Below are positions 19,357-28,084 of a stretch of 64,000 nt of DNA, one piece after another. Made by a program: the position numbers and the translations under genes. Origin of the DNA: Puniceicoccaceae bacterium (GTDB lineage: Bacteria; Verrucomicrobiota; Verrucomicrobiia; Opitutales; JAFGAQ01); assembly GCA_028285755.1 (NCBI GenBank), contig JANQOQ010000008.1:1085399-1149398 (forward strand), given 5' to 3'. The notes under the pieces are model-generated. The model did not search any database. It saw only the letters and a program-made list of their open reading frames with translations, and was not told where the DNA came from. The number at the start of each line of letters is the position of its first letter. Within the stretch, counting starts at the first letter, position 1.

Positions 19357-21000
19357 TTAAATTTTCAGAGATGCCTTATCGGTAGTCATTTCGATGGCGC
19401 TGCATGGGCATTGTTCGTAACAGACCGCGCAACCGGTGCATTTATCATAATCGAAACGGTAGCGTTTACCGGGTCCGAGCTTGATCACGGCATCTTCCGG
19501 GCATGCGCCATAGCAACCGTCACATTCAAAGCAGTTGCCGCAGGAGAGGCATCGCTGCGATTCATAACGAGCCTCGGTTTCGCTAAAACCCTTGACGATT
19601 TCCTCAAAGCTATCCGTGCGCGATACGGGATTGAGCGCATCCTGCTCCTGTTGGGGAGCGTGAGTCTGATACCAGATATGCAGGCGCTCATGGCCCACTA
19701 TGGGGTGCTTGGGGGCCGGGTGATAGGTGCTGTTGGTTAAATACGCATCGATATTGCGTGCGGCTTTTTTACCGTGCCCCACTGCTACGGTTACCGTACG
19801 CTCACTGGGTACCATGTCCCCTCCGGCAAAGATGCCCGGATGGCCGGTCATCATGTCTTTGCCTACGATTACAGTATCGTTTGCCTTAAAATTGATGCCG
19901 GGTATGCCTTTTAGAAAACCGGTATCCGTGTTTTGACCGAGTGCCATGATGAGCGAATCCGCCTTAAGCTCTTCAAACTCGCCAGTGGGCACGGGTTTCC
20001 CATCGACGAGCTTCATTACTTCCACCTTAAAGGTTTGCTGGTCAATCTGCTTGATCGTGCGCAACCAGTTGATCTTTACACCCTCGGCGAGCGCATCCTC
20101 AGTTTCAAAATCATGGGCAGGCATGCTCTCGCGGTCACGGCGGTAAATGATCAGAGCTTCATCTGCACCCATGCGCTTGGCTGTGCGGGCAGCATCGATT
20201 GCGGTATTACCCCCGCCATAAATGGCGACCCGGCGCCCGAGCTTCGGGGCGTTGCCTTCCTTAACGCTTTTCAGATAGCTGATGGCATCCATCATTTTAC
20301 CTGCATCGCGCGCGGGGATGTTTACCTTATGAGAGATATGCGCACCAACAGCGATGAAGACAGCGTCGAAGCCGCCATCACGCATTTCATCGAGGACATT
20401 TTCGACTTTATGATTGAGCGTAAACTTGACCCCCATCTTCTCGATCCGGCCAATCTCTGCATCCAGGATATCCCGGGGCAAGCGGTAGGCCGGTATGCCA
20501 AAGTGCATCATGCCTCCGGCGATGGGTCCTGCTTCCCGGATCTCTACCTGGTGGCCCATTCGGGTTAAGTGATATGCGGCGGACAGACCACTCGGTCCCG
20601 CACCGATTACCAAAACTTTTTTGCCGCTCCATTTTTCAGGGTAAATCGGCATCCAGCCCTTCTCGATTGCAAGATCTCCCAGGAATCGCTCGATTGCGTG
20701 GATGCTCACACTGCTGTCGACATATTTGCGATTGCAGCTATCTTCGCAAGGGTGATAACACACTCTTCCATGCACTGCGGGCAGCGCATTATTCTCCATT
20801 ATTACCTGCCAGGCGTCCTCATGTCTACCTTGTTGGGCAAATGCCAGCCATGCCTGGATGTTTTCTCCGGCTGGGCATGCATTATTACATGGCGGGAGTG
20901 AATCCTGATAAATCGGTTTCTGGCTGCGCATAGCACCCGTGCCTTTGCCATGATCCTGTAGGTCGGGAGGGGTAGTTAGATCTCGTTTGCTTGTGTCCAT
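19357..21000 (-). CDS. GltD/PreT-like NAD(P)H Fe-S flavoprotein oxidoreductase
   Basis: This 547-residue protein resembles the small subunit of glutamate synthase. The N-terminal domain carries the double Fe-S cysteine pattern (NACPAGENI, then VCYHPCEDSCNR). An FAD-binding GAGPSGLSAAYHL lies near residue 130, followed by a pyridine-nucleotide site (AIYGGGNTAIDAARTAKRMGA). Unlike GltD, it ends in a ferredoxin-like domain with two more Cys clusters (CLSCGNCFECDGCYGACP and CTGCAVCYEQCP). No glutamate synthase large subunit is nearby. As the first gene of the operon with nifJ and the DHOD-like gene, it most likely moves electrons between ferredoxin and NAD(P)H. This is inference from domains and context. 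Confidence 0.9.
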   Translation of the reverse strand: MDTSKRDLTTPPDLQDHGKGTGAMRSQKPIYQDSLPPCNNACPAGENIQAWLAFAQQGRHEDAWQVIMENNALPAVHGRVCYHPCEDSCNRKYVDSSVSIHAIERFLGDLAIEKGWMPIYPEKWSGKKVLVIGAGPSGLSAAYHLTRMGHQVEIREAGPIAGGMMHFGIPAYRLPRDILDAEIGRIEKMGVKFTLNHKVENVLDEMRDGGFDAVFIAVGAHISHKVNIPARDAGKMMDAISYLKSVKEGNAPKLGRRVAIYGGGNTAIDAARTAKRMGADEALIIYRRDRESMPAHDFETEDALAEGVKINWLRTIKQIDQQTFKVEVMKLVDGKPVPTGEFEELKADSLIMALGQNTDTGFLKGIPGINFKANDTVIVGKDMMTGHPGIFAGGDMVPSERTVTVAVGHGKKAARNIDAYLTNSTYHPAPKHPIVGHERLHIWYQTHAPQQEQDALNPVSRTDSFEEIVKGFSETEARYESQRCLSCGNCFECDGCYGACPEDAVIKLGPGKRYRFDYDKCTGCAVCYEQCPCSAIEMTTDKASLKI

Positions 21001-21135
21001 CGAGTAAGGTAATTGTTTAGCTATAAGAAAAACTTTAAGTGATTCTGATAGGATAAGAGTTTTTTATGATACAAATTCTGGCAATGCAATGTTTTTTCGT
21101 GCAATTTTTTTTGATGCTTGTTTGGGGTTGTTAGC

Positions 21136-22749
21136 TTAAATGCTTTTGTTGGTGAGCATGGATTCCTCGTAGTCCAATATAAACTGCAGAGGGCGGTGAA
21201 CATCATCATGCAGTTTGCCTTGTCTCCACAGCTTATCAATGGCCTTACGCTCGGCCTCTAGTGCGATGAGGTGAAAATGCTGGCTCGAACAGATTCGCGT
21301 GCGGGTATCCTGCATAGTGTCGAGATTTTCCGACTCCAATAAGTCCAGCCGGTGCTCATATTCCTGAATAAGCTCCTGGATGCTTTCTATCTCGACCGGG
21401 TTCTCAAGAGTTTCTTTGTGCTTGCACAGCACATCGAGGCCGCTACTTACCGCCGCAATCCGGGCCATGTTTTCTTCTTCCTCGTGGCTTTGATCTGCTT
21501 CCAGCCCAAACCAGCGAATCAGTGGTTCAAGCGTAATGCCCTGAACGATGAGTGTAATCGTAACCACGCCCAAGGCTAAGTAGATAACAATATCGCGTGC
21601 GGGAAAGGCTTCACCGCTGGGTAAGAGTAAGGGGATCGATAATGCCGCCGCTAAGGTTACAGCACCACGCATTCCTGCCCATGCCACTACAAAAATTGCC
21701 TGTGGGTTGGGCCTTTCCTCTCGCTCGCGTATTCGTTTGCTCAGGGCGCGGGGGATATAGGCAGAAGGATACATCCAAAGGATGCGACCCCCGACCGCTA
21801 CAACAGTTATTAATATAGGATACAGAATGAGCTGTGTGGTTGTAAAATCATCGGATACTGCATTGATTACCGATGGGCCCGTTATCCCGAGTAATAGGAA
21901 TGCCAGCCCGTTCAGCCAGTAGATAACGATTTCCCAGACTGCCCATGCTTTTTGACGGGTCTCGACACTCATCTTAATGGGGTCACGCCATCCGGAATAA
22001 AGACCGGCGGCAACTACCGTTAGAATCGCCGAAACATCAATACTCACTGCTGCCAGATAAGCAAGGAACGGGGTGCTTAGTGAGAGTGTGATCTCCACCA
22101 TCGCATCACCCCCTTTCACGTAAGTAATAAAATCGCGAAGCTTGCCTGCCAGATATCCTATGAGAAAGCCTAATGCCAGACCGCCCAATGCGAGTTTGGT
22201 AAATGATAAGCTGATCTCACCAACGGAGACAGCACCCGCTGCAGCTGCCAGTAATGCAAATCGGAATGCCACCAGGCCCGTGGCGTCATTGAGCAAGCTT
22301 TCCCCATTTAAAATGGCTACCAGGCGGCTCGGTATTTTGAGTTTCTTAGTGATTGCACTTACGGCGACTGCATCCGTGGGTGATACCACAGCTCCGAGTG
22401 CGAATGCCATGGCCCAGGGCACTTCCGGGATAAGTGCCTTGACCATGAAACCAACGCCGAAAATGGTGAAGCTGACCAGGCCGAAAACGAGCAGTATAAT
22501 GGGGCGTTTGTAGCGAATGAGTTCGCGGATCGGCATTTGCCAGCCGTCTGCAAACAAAAGGGGAGGGAGAAATGCGATAAAGAAAATTTCGGGGTCCAGT
22601 TGGATATCCTGAAAATGGGGGATAAATGAGAGTCCGAGACCGCCCAGGGTGAGAATGACCGGATTCGGTATCGGCAACCAACGCCCTATAACACTGAACA
22701 GCGTAACTGCAATTAATAGAAATAAGAAATCAGTGAACAGCTCGGTCAT
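21136..22749 (-). CDS. Na+/H+ antiporter, CPA1 family
   Basis: This 537-residue inner-membrane cation/proton antiporter has about twelve hydrophobic helices over residues 1-415. Family motifs are VVSPTDAVAV and the core GESLLNDATGLVAF, whose Asn-Asp pair binds the ion. The last ~120 residues are hydrophilic and probably cytoplasmic and regulatory. It would export Na+ for pH and salt control, which fits a marine cell. It diverges from the BMC operon across a 193-base AT-rich region and lies upstream of the GltD-like gene on the same strand with a 135-base gap, so it is probably its own unit. Confidence 0.94.
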   Translation of the reverse strand: MTELFTDFLFLLIAVTLFSVIGRWLPIPNPVILTLGGLGLSFIPHFQDIQLDPEIFFIAFLPPLLFADGWQMPIRELIRYKRPIILLVFGLVSFTIFGVGFMVKALIPEVPWAMAFALGAVVSPTDAVAVSAITKKLKIPSRLVAILNGESLLNDATGLVAFRFALLAAAAGAVSVGEISLSFTKLALGGLALGFLIGYLAGKLRDFITYVKGGDAMVEITLSLSTPFLAYLAAVSIDVSAILTVVAAGLYSGWRDPIKMSVETRQKAWAVWEIVIYWLNGLAFLLLGITGPSVINAVSDDFTTTQLILYPILITVVAVGGRILWMYPSAYIPRALSKRIREREERPNPQAIFVVAWAGMRGAVTLAAALSIPLLLPSGEAFPARDIVIYLALGVVTITLIVQGITLEPLIRWFGLEADQSHEEEENMARIAAVSSGLDVLCKHKETLENPVEIESIQELIQEYEHRLDLLESENLDTMQDTRTRICSSQHFHLIALEAERKAIDKLWRQGKLHDDVHRPLQFILDYEESMLTNKSI

Positions 22750-22942
22750 AGATCGAATATAAAAATGATAAGCTCAAAAAATGAAGCTGAAAATAAGGTA
22801 GCATTTTTGCAACTTCCCACAGCTTAAGGGTTTTAGTTATGGAATCTTTGAAAATCTGTGTTTATATTGTTTTTTTATTGATTTATTTTTGATTTTATTG
22901 TTTTCTTGGGCCTGATTTTACTTTTAGAAACAATAAAAATAA

Positions 22943-23611
22943 GTGGAAAGTCCTGTTACAAGATCCCAAATTGAAGCCCTAGTGAGACGCAGTGTTTATG
23001 AACGCATGGGTATTTCTGTCACACAAAAGGGAGAGGCCCCGAATCCGCTGGTGGTTAATGTGAGTGCCCGGCACTGCCACTTGACGCAGGAGGCCGTAGA
23101 ACAACTTTTTGGGCTCGGGCATCAGCTCACACCGATGAAATGGCTCTATCAGGAAGGTCAGTATGCTGCGGAAGAGTCGGTGACACTCATTGGCCCCCGC
23201 AGTCGGATTATTTCAAATTTGCGCATCCTGGGTCCGTGCCGGGATATCAATCAGGTGGAGTTGGCCTATACGGATGCACGCGCACTGGGTTTTGATCTGC
23301 CGGTACGGCAATCTGGCAATATCGAAGGGACGCCTGGCTGTATGTTGATGGGTCCCAATGGTTACTTTAAAATGGATGACGGGCTAATTCGTGCAGCCAT
23401 CCACGTGCATATGTCACCCGAGGATGCAGCGTATTATGGGGTTAAGGATAAGGATTTTATGAAGCTTAAGGTCTATGGGGACTGTGGAACCACATTTGAC
23501 CGGCTCTTTGTGCGGGTGAAACCTGAGTTTAAACTGGAAGTGCATCTGGATACAGACGAGGGTAATGCCTGTGGTCTGGGCCCGGATAGTCACTGTGAAC
23601 TAATCAAATAA
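22943..23611 (+). CDS. pduL: Phosphate propanoyltransferase (BMC-associated)
   Basis: This enzyme exchanges CoA and phosphate on an acyl group, recycling CoA inside a microcompartment. In a fucose/rhamnose BMC the substrate would be lactyl-CoA. It has 222 residues and starts with GTG. The PTAC-type zinc-binding histidines are visible: ARHCHL near residue 50, AIHVHMSPEDA near 155 and LEVHLDTDEGNACG near the end. The first ~22 residues (TRSQIEALVRRSVYERMG) form an amphipathic helix of the kind used as an encapsulation peptide. It is the first gene of the BMC operon. Confidence 0.95.
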   Translation: MESPVTRSQIEALVRRSVYERMGISVTQKGEAPNPLVVNVSARHCHLTQEAVEQLFGLGHQLTPMKWLYQEGQYAAEESVTLIGPRSRIISNLRILGPCRDINQVELAYTDARALGFDLPVRQSGNIEGTPGCMLMGPNGYFKMDDGLIRAAIHVHMSPEDAAYYGVKDKDFMKLKVYGDCGTTFDRLFVRVKPEFKLEVHLDTDEGNACGLGPDSHCELIK

Positions 23612-23630
23612 TTTTAACTAGATATCTATT

Positions 23631-23900
23631 ATGAGTGATTCAATCGGAACAATCGAAACTCGGGGGTTTGTTGGCAGTATCGAGGCCAGCGATGCCATGA
23701 GTAAGGCAGCAGGCGTAGAGTTGGTAAAGCAGGTGCAAATCGGCGGTGCATATCTCACGGTTGTGGTAAAAGGCGACGTTGGCAGCGTGAAAGCGGCTGT
23801 GGAAGCAGGTGCAGATGCGGCAGCCAAGGTTGGAGAACTGGTCGCATCCAACGTGATTGCGCGCCCACACCCGGATATGTTGAAGCAGTTTGGCTTCTAG
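23631..23900 (+). CDS. BMC-H shell protein 1
   Basis: This 89-residue protein is a single BMC domain (Pfam00936): IGTIETRGFVGSIEASDAM, the VVVKGDVGSVKAAVEAG strand-helix, and the closing VIARPHPDM. It would assemble into hexamers tiling the flat facets of the compartment, with a central pore for small molecules. It lies 19 bases after pduL. Length and wording are typical, with no circular permutation. Confidence 0.96.
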   Translation: MSDSIGTIETRGFVGSIEASDAMSKAAGVELVKQVQIGGAYLTVVVKGDVGSVKAAVEAGADAAAKVGELVASNVIARPHPDMLKQFGF

Positions 23901-23925
23901 TAACCTATTTAACGAAGGAAATATT

Positions 23926-24204
23926 ATGGCTTCACAAGCATTAGGAATGATCGAAACCAAGGGTCTGGTTGCCCTCATTGAAGCAGCGGATGCTGCTATG
24001 AAAGCAGCAGATGTTCAAATGACCGGCTGGGAGAAAGTAGGCAGTGGCCTCGTTACTGCACTGTTCGTCGGTGATGTGGCATCTATCAAGGCAGCTGTGG
24101 ATGCAGGTGCTGAGGCAGCAAGCCGAATCGGCGAAGTAGTCTCTGTACAAGTAATTGCACGTCCGCACGACGATCTCGGCAAGCTCGGCACTTTTATCAG
24201 CTAA
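23926..24204 (+). CDS. BMC-H shell protein 2
   Basis: This 92-residue BMC-H protein begins MASQALGMIETKGLVALIEAADAM; the start at 23926 is set by a good GAAGGA ribosome site ahead of it. The core ALFVGDVASIKAAVDAGAEAA and end VIARPHDDL match the family. It is a paralogue of the preceding gene and would form facet hexamers, perhaps with a different pore. It precedes the acetate-kinase-like gene by 22 bases. Confidence 0.96.
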   Translation: MASQALGMIETKGLVALIEAADAAMKAADVQMTGWEKVGSGLVTALFVGDVASIKAAVDAGAEAASRIGEVVSVQVIARPHDDLGKLGTFIS

Positions 24205-24226
24205 CGTTGCTTCGTACGATTTCAGG

Positions 24227-25411
24227 ATGAAAATATTGGTAGCAAACCTGGGTTCTACCTCTTTCAAATATTCGTTATTTGAAGAGGATGCGAATGGATT
24301 GCAGCCAATTACCCAGGGTGGCTATCAACGGGTAACGGATTATGGCGAGTGTATTGAAGATGCGCTCACCCGTATGCGGGAGCATAACCACATTCAGGAC
24401 GCTTCTGAAATCGATGCGGTGGGATTTAAAACGGTGCTCGGCATTAAGAAAACGGGCTGTGTGGCAGCGGATGATTCGGTGGTCAATGACTTACGGTCTT
24501 CTGCAGACCTTGCTCCCGCGCACAATCCGGCCTATGCAAATGGGATCGAGCAGTTTGCCAAGAATCTGCCGGGCGCTAAACGCGTCGCTCTCTACGAAAC
24601 GGCCTTTTATCAATGGGCAGAACCGGCAGGCCGCCGATATGCGGTACCCAAGAGCTGGCATGAGGCCGGCATTAAGAAGAACGGGTTCCACGGGGCGAGC
24701 CACAAGTTCATAGCTGAACGTTCGGCGGAGCTGATGAGTAGGCAGGATGTGGTTGAGCGTGTGCGCAGTCTCTATCATGGGGAACTGAAACCGATAGAGG
24801 GGAACCCCCTTAGAGTCGTTTCCTGTCATCTGGGTGGGAGCAGTTCCGTAACGGGTATCCTGAATGGTTGTGCGATCGATACCAGTATGGGCCTGAGCCC
24901 GCAGAGCGGTCTTCCGCAGAACAATCGCGTCGGTGAGCTCGATTCTATGGCAGTTACTTATGCCATGAAAAAACTGGAACTCAGCCCTGAAGAAATTGAG
25001 CATCAACTTACGAAGGAATCCGGTCTGCTGGGGCTTTCAGGTGTTAGTAATGACATTCGAGACATCATTAAAGCAGCGGAATCGGGGAATGCGGATGCCC
25101 AATTGGCGATCGAATCACTCATATACAGTATTCGCCATTACATCGGGGCCTATGCATTTCAAATGGGAGGCTTGGATGCGATCGTATTTACAGCAGGCAT
25201 CGGGGAGAATTCTACTAATCTTCGGGCAGAAGTCTGTGCGGGGCTTGAGGAGTTTGGCATCGAGCTGGATCCCGAAATCAATCAAAACACCAAAGGTGTG
25301 GAAGCGACCATCAGCTCGGATTATAGCCGGGTGAAGGTCTATGTAATTCCCGCAAATGAAGAAATCGTCGTCGCTCGGGAGACCCTGCGATTTTTGCAAA
25401 GAACCAACTAA
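24227..25411 (+). CDS. ackA: Acetate-kinase-family acylphosphate kinase (BMC-associated, variant active site)
   Basis: This 394-residue kinase would make ATP from an acyl phosphate (acetyl- or, here, probably lactyl-phosphate made by PduL). The start at 24227 gives the family opening MKILVANLGSTS. Conserved residues are N7, H99 (in APAHNPA), H155 (GFHGASH), the Arg in LPQNNRVGELD, and the NEE near the end. Two catalytic positions differ from classic AckA: the HRVVHGG block reads F67-K-T-V-L-G, and the FDTAF Asp is E124 (YETAF). These changes may fit another acyl group or lower activity. It sits between BMC-H genes with no evident encapsulation peptide. Confidence 0.9.
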   Translation: MKILVANLGSTSFKYSLFEEDANGLQPITQGGYQRVTDYGECIEDALTRMREHNHIQDASEIDAVGFKTVLGIKKTGCVAADDSVVNDLRSSADLAPAHNPAYANGIEQFAKNLPGAKRVALYETAFYQWAEPAGRRYAVPKSWHEAGIKKNGFHGASHKFIAERSAELMSRQDVVERVRSLYHGELKPIEGNPLRVVSCHLGGSSSVTGILNGCAIDTSMGLSPQSGLPQNNRVGELDSMAVTYAMKKLELSPEEIEHQLTKESGLLGLSGVSNDIRDIIKAAESGNADAQLAIESLIYSIRHYIGAYAFQMGGLDAIVFTAGIGENSTNLRAEVCAGLEEFGIELDPEINQNTKGVEATISSDYSRVKVYVIPANEEIVVARETLRFLQRTN

Positions 25412-25456
25412 TTTTTAACTCAACCAAATATTTAAAAACAAAACCAAGGAAATCAT

Positions 25457-25759
25457 ATGCAACAAGCAATTGGAATATTGGAAACCAAGGGACTCACTAC
25501 TCTGGTAACCGGAACAGATGCGATGCTTAAGGCAGCAGACGTGCAAATCACGGGACCTATGAAGAGTGTCGGTAGTGCAATGGTCAGTGTGACCGTAACT
25601 GGCAATGTCGCAGCGGTAAAGGCAGCGATTGACGCTGGTGTAGAGGCTGCGAAGACCGTAGGTGAAGTGTTCAGCGCTCACGTTATTGCACGCCCCGCAG
25701 ACGATCTTGCCAAAGTATTGCCTAAAGCAGCAGCTGCCAGGAAAACGGCTGCTAAGTAA
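25457..25759 (+). CDS. BMC-H shell protein 3
   Basis: This 100-residue BMC-H protein (MQQAIGILETKGLTTLVTGTDAM, then VTVTGNVAAVKAAIDAGVEAA) has the usual end VIARPADDL plus about 15 extra residues, LPKAAAARKTAAK-like and basic. That tail could line the lumen side or bind cargo or nucleic acid; this is a guess. Its ribosome site is good (AAGGAAATCAT before ATG). It precedes the first BMC-P gene by 5 bases. Confidence 0.95.
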   Translation: MQQAIGILETKGLTTLVTGTDAMLKAADVQITGPMKSVGSAMVSVTVTGNVAAVKAAIDAGVEAAKTVGEVFSAHVIARPADDLAKVLPKAAAARKTAAK

Positions 25760-25764
25760 GACCC

Positions 25765-26079
25765 ATGTTTATCGCAAAGGTCATTGGCCAGGTGGTATCC
25801 ACCAAAAAGGAGGCCAAGCTCTCCGGTCATCGGCTATTGATGCTGAGGCCACTGCTTGCGGATCCTGAAAATCCCAAGCAATTCAAGGAGGGCAGCAATA
25901 CCATAGTGGCCATTGATACCATAGGATCGGGGCTCAATGAGGTGGTACTATTTGTTCAAGGGAGCTCTGCGCGGCAGCTTGAGGGCTGCAAAAATATCCC
26001 GGTAGATGCATCGATAGTGGGTATCGTGGATTCTGTGAAAATCCTGGGTAAGAACACCTATCAAAGCGGAGGTAACTGA
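25765..26079 (+). CDS. BMC-P (EutN/CcmL) pentameric vertex protein 1
   Basis: This 104-residue protein has the EutN/CcmL fold signature: MFIAKVIGQVVSTKKEAKLSG at the start, a VAIDTIGSGLNEVVLFVQGSSAR centre, and the closing VDASIVGIVDSV. BMC-P pentamers cap the twelve vertices of the shell. Its last base is shared with the start of the aldehyde dehydrogenase gene, so translation is coupled. Confidence 0.95.
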   Translation: MFIAKVIGQVVSTKKEAKLSGHRLLMLRPLLADPENPKQFKEGSNTIVAIDTIGSGLNEVVLFVQGSSARQLEGCKNIPVDASIVGIVDSVKILGKNTYQSGGN

Positions 26080-27515
26080 TGGATAAGGAATTAGTGTCAT
26101 CGGTAGTCAGCGAAGTGCTTGCTAAGATAAAGCAGGATGTCGCTCAGCCTGCGACGCCATCAATATCACGATCTTCTAGCAGTAAATCAGGCGTATATGA
26201 GGATCCGAATGATGCGGTAGCAGCGACTCAAAAAGCACAACTGCAACTCCGTGAAAAGGGGATCTCCACCCGTGTGGAAATTATTGAATTGGTTAAGGAG
26301 ATCTGCACGGACATGGCAGAACCCTGGGGAAAGCTTGAATTTCAGGAAACCAAAATCGGGCGCCTTGAGCATAAGATTGAAAAGCTCCTGGGTATTAAGA
26401 ATATTCCCGGGACTGAGTGGCTGGCTCCTTATGGGCTATCCGGGGATCATGGCATTACTCTGGAAGAGTATGCACCCTTTGGTGTGATTGCGGCGATTAC
26501 TCCCGTGACCCACTCAATTCCAACGATAGCCGGGAATATTGTGAGTATGGTCGCTGCGGGCAATGGGGTCGTCTTTAATGCGCACCCGGGGGGTGCGAAG
26601 TGTGCGGCTGAAGCGATTGCTTACTTTAATGATGCGATTGCACGCAAAACCGGGATTGAGAACATTATTAGCATCGTTGAGAAGCCAACCCTGGACTCCT
26701 TTAATGCGCTTTGTAAGTCGGATGGTATTGATCTGATGTGTGTGACCGGGGGGCCTGCCGTTGTGAACGCAGCTATGCAGAGTGGTAAACGTGCGATTTG
26801 TGCAGGCCCGGGTAATCCGCCCGTCGTTGTCGATGAGACCGCTGATTTGGATGCAGCTGCACGAGCGATTATCCTTGGGGGTGGATATGACAACAATCTT
26901 CTGTGTATCGGTGAGAAGCAGGTTTTTGTTGTGGATCGGGTGTATGATGCGTTTATCGCAGCCATGTCAAAAGCAGGGGCTCACCTCATACCCAGCGAGA
27001 ACATGAAGAAGCTGGCCAATGAAGTTTTCACCTACAAGGAGGATGATGGAGGGTGCTCTCATCCGGTGCTGAATCGGGACTATGTGGGTGCAGATGCTTC
27101 CGCCCTTGCCCGGGTTGCCGGAACGAGCTGTCCCGAGAAGACGGAAGTGCTGTTCAGCGAGTGTGTGTTTGACTGCCCGTTTGTCCAGGAGGAGCAGATG
27201 ATGCCCGTGATCCCGGTGGTGCTCGCCAAGGATGTGGATGACGCCATCGAGATGGCCTATCAATCCGAGCATGGTTATAAGCACTCGGCCATTATGCACT
27301 CCAAGAATTTGGACAACCTCACAAAAATGGGCCGCAGAATGGATTGCACGCTTTATGTTAAGAACGGTGCGAGCGTTGCCGGACTTGGAGTGGGGGGCGA
27401 GGGCTACCCGAATTTCTCAATCGCAACCACAACGGGTGAAGGAATCGTTACTACAGCCACTTTTACCCGGAAGCGTCGATGTGCGCTTGTAGACAGTTTA
27501 AATATAGTCGGATGA
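26079..27515 (+). CDS. CoA-acylating aldehyde dehydrogenase (PduP/EutE-like, BMC core enzyme)
   Basis: This 478-residue enzyme oxidises an aldehyde with NAD+ and CoA to an acyl-CoA; in this locus the likely aldehyde is L-lactaldehyde from fucose or rhamnose. The catalytic Cys is in DNNLLCIGEKQVF near residue 274, as in PduP/EutE. The NAD-binding CAGPGNPPVVVD lies before it. The first ~20 residues (DKELVSSVVSEVLAKIKQ) form an amphipathic helix, then a Pro/Ser-rich linker, which is the layout of an N-terminal encapsulation peptide. It overlaps BMC-P1 by one base and BMC-P2 by four. Confidence 0.95.
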   Translation: MDKELVSSVVSEVLAKIKQDVAQPATPSISRSSSSKSGVYEDPNDAVAATQKAQLQLREKGISTRVEIIELVKEICTDMAEPWGKLEFQETKIGRLEHKIEKLLGIKNIPGTEWLAPYGLSGDHGITLEEYAPFGVIAAITPVTHSIPTIAGNIVSMVAAGNGVVFNAHPGGAKCAAEAIAYFNDAIARKTGIENIISIVEKPTLDSFNALCKSDGIDLMCVTGGPAVVNAAMQSGKRAICAGPGNPPVVVDETADLDAAARAIILGGGYDNNLLCIGEKQVFVVDRVYDAFIAAMSKAGAHLIPSENMKKLANEVFTYKEDDGGCSHPVLNRDYVGADASALARVAGTSCPEKTEVLFSECVFDCPFVQEEQMMPVIPVVLAKDVDDAIEMAYQSEHGYKHSAIMHSKNLDNLTKMGRRMDCTLYVKNGASVAGLGVGGEGYPNFSIATTTGEGIVTTATFTRKRRCALVDSLNIVG

Positions 27516-27787
27516 TCCTTGCAAAAATAGTCGGCAATGTAACCAGTGCGGTATGCCATCCCGGTATCGAAGGGGTGCGGCTGCTGCTGTGTGAGGTGCT
27601 TGACGATGCAGGAAATGCGACCGGCAAAATCATTGGAGCAGCGGACTGGCTGGGTGCGGGTGAAGGTAGTAAGGTATTAATTACGGCCGATGGGGATGCT
27701 GCGCAGCTGCATGTTGAGGATCCGAATACCCCACTTCGCAATGCGGTATTTGGTATCGTCGACCACGTAGAAGGAGTTAAATCATGA
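27512..27787 (+). CDS. BMC-P (EutN/CcmL) vertex protein 2
   Basis: This 91-residue EutN/CcmL-family protein opens MILAKIVGNVTSAVCHPGIEGVRLLL, matching the vertex-protein fold, and ends NAVFGIVDHVEG. The central strand (GEGSKVLITADGDAAQL) is more divergent than in the other two. The start at 27512 overlaps the aldehyde dehydrogenase stop (ATGA); an in-frame start 33 bases earlier would only add unrelated residues. Confidence 0.93.
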   Translation: MILAKIVGNVTSAVCHPGIEGVRLLLCEVLDDAGNATGKIIGAADWLGAGEGSKVLITADGDAAQLHVEDPNTPLRNAVFGIVDHVEGVKS

Positions 27788-28071
27788 GGTTTGGCAAGGT
27801 TATTGGCAAAGTGGTGTTAAATCAACACTGTGATCAACTCGCGGGGAGCCGTTGGTTGGTTGTCAGCCCGATGGGTAAGGCTGAATTTCAAAACGAGGAC
27901 TCCTATTCAAATGAGCCTTCGACGATCGTTTACGATGCGCTCGGGGCGAACGAGGGCAGCATTATCGGCTTTACTGAAGGGGGAGAGGCGACGCTGCCTT
28001 TTGACGGACCTATGCCCGTCGATTCCTACAATGCCGTGATCGTCGATCAAATCCAAATGGAAGCAAAATAG
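27784..28071 (+). CDS. BMC-P (EutN/CcmL) vertex protein 3
   Basis: This 95-residue third vertex paralogue begins MRFGKVIGKVVLNQHCDQLAG and has TIVYDALGANEGSIIGFTEGGEA in the centre. It overlaps the preceding BMC-P gene by four bases (ATGA). Three BMC-P genes with no visible tandem-domain BMC-T gene fit the PV-type shell. Why three are needed is not clear from sequence; they may form mixed pentamers. Confidence 0.93.
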   Translation: MRFGKVIGKVVLNQHCDQLAGSRWLVVSPMGKAEFQNEDSYSNEPSTIVYDALGANEGSIIGFTEGGEATLPFDGPMPVDSYNAVIVDQIQMEAK

Positions 28072-28084
28072 AATTTTTTGAAGC

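Noticed and set aside
21021-21239. Lys/Asn-rich small open frame on the minus strand downstream of the antiporter
   Set aside because: It overlaps the end of the antiporter gene in another frame and its composition only reflects AT-rich intergenic DNA.
23631-25759. The repeated BMC-H genes as a simple DNA repeat or recent duplication
   Set aside because: The similarity is at protein level with diverged DNA; they are old shell-protein paralogues.
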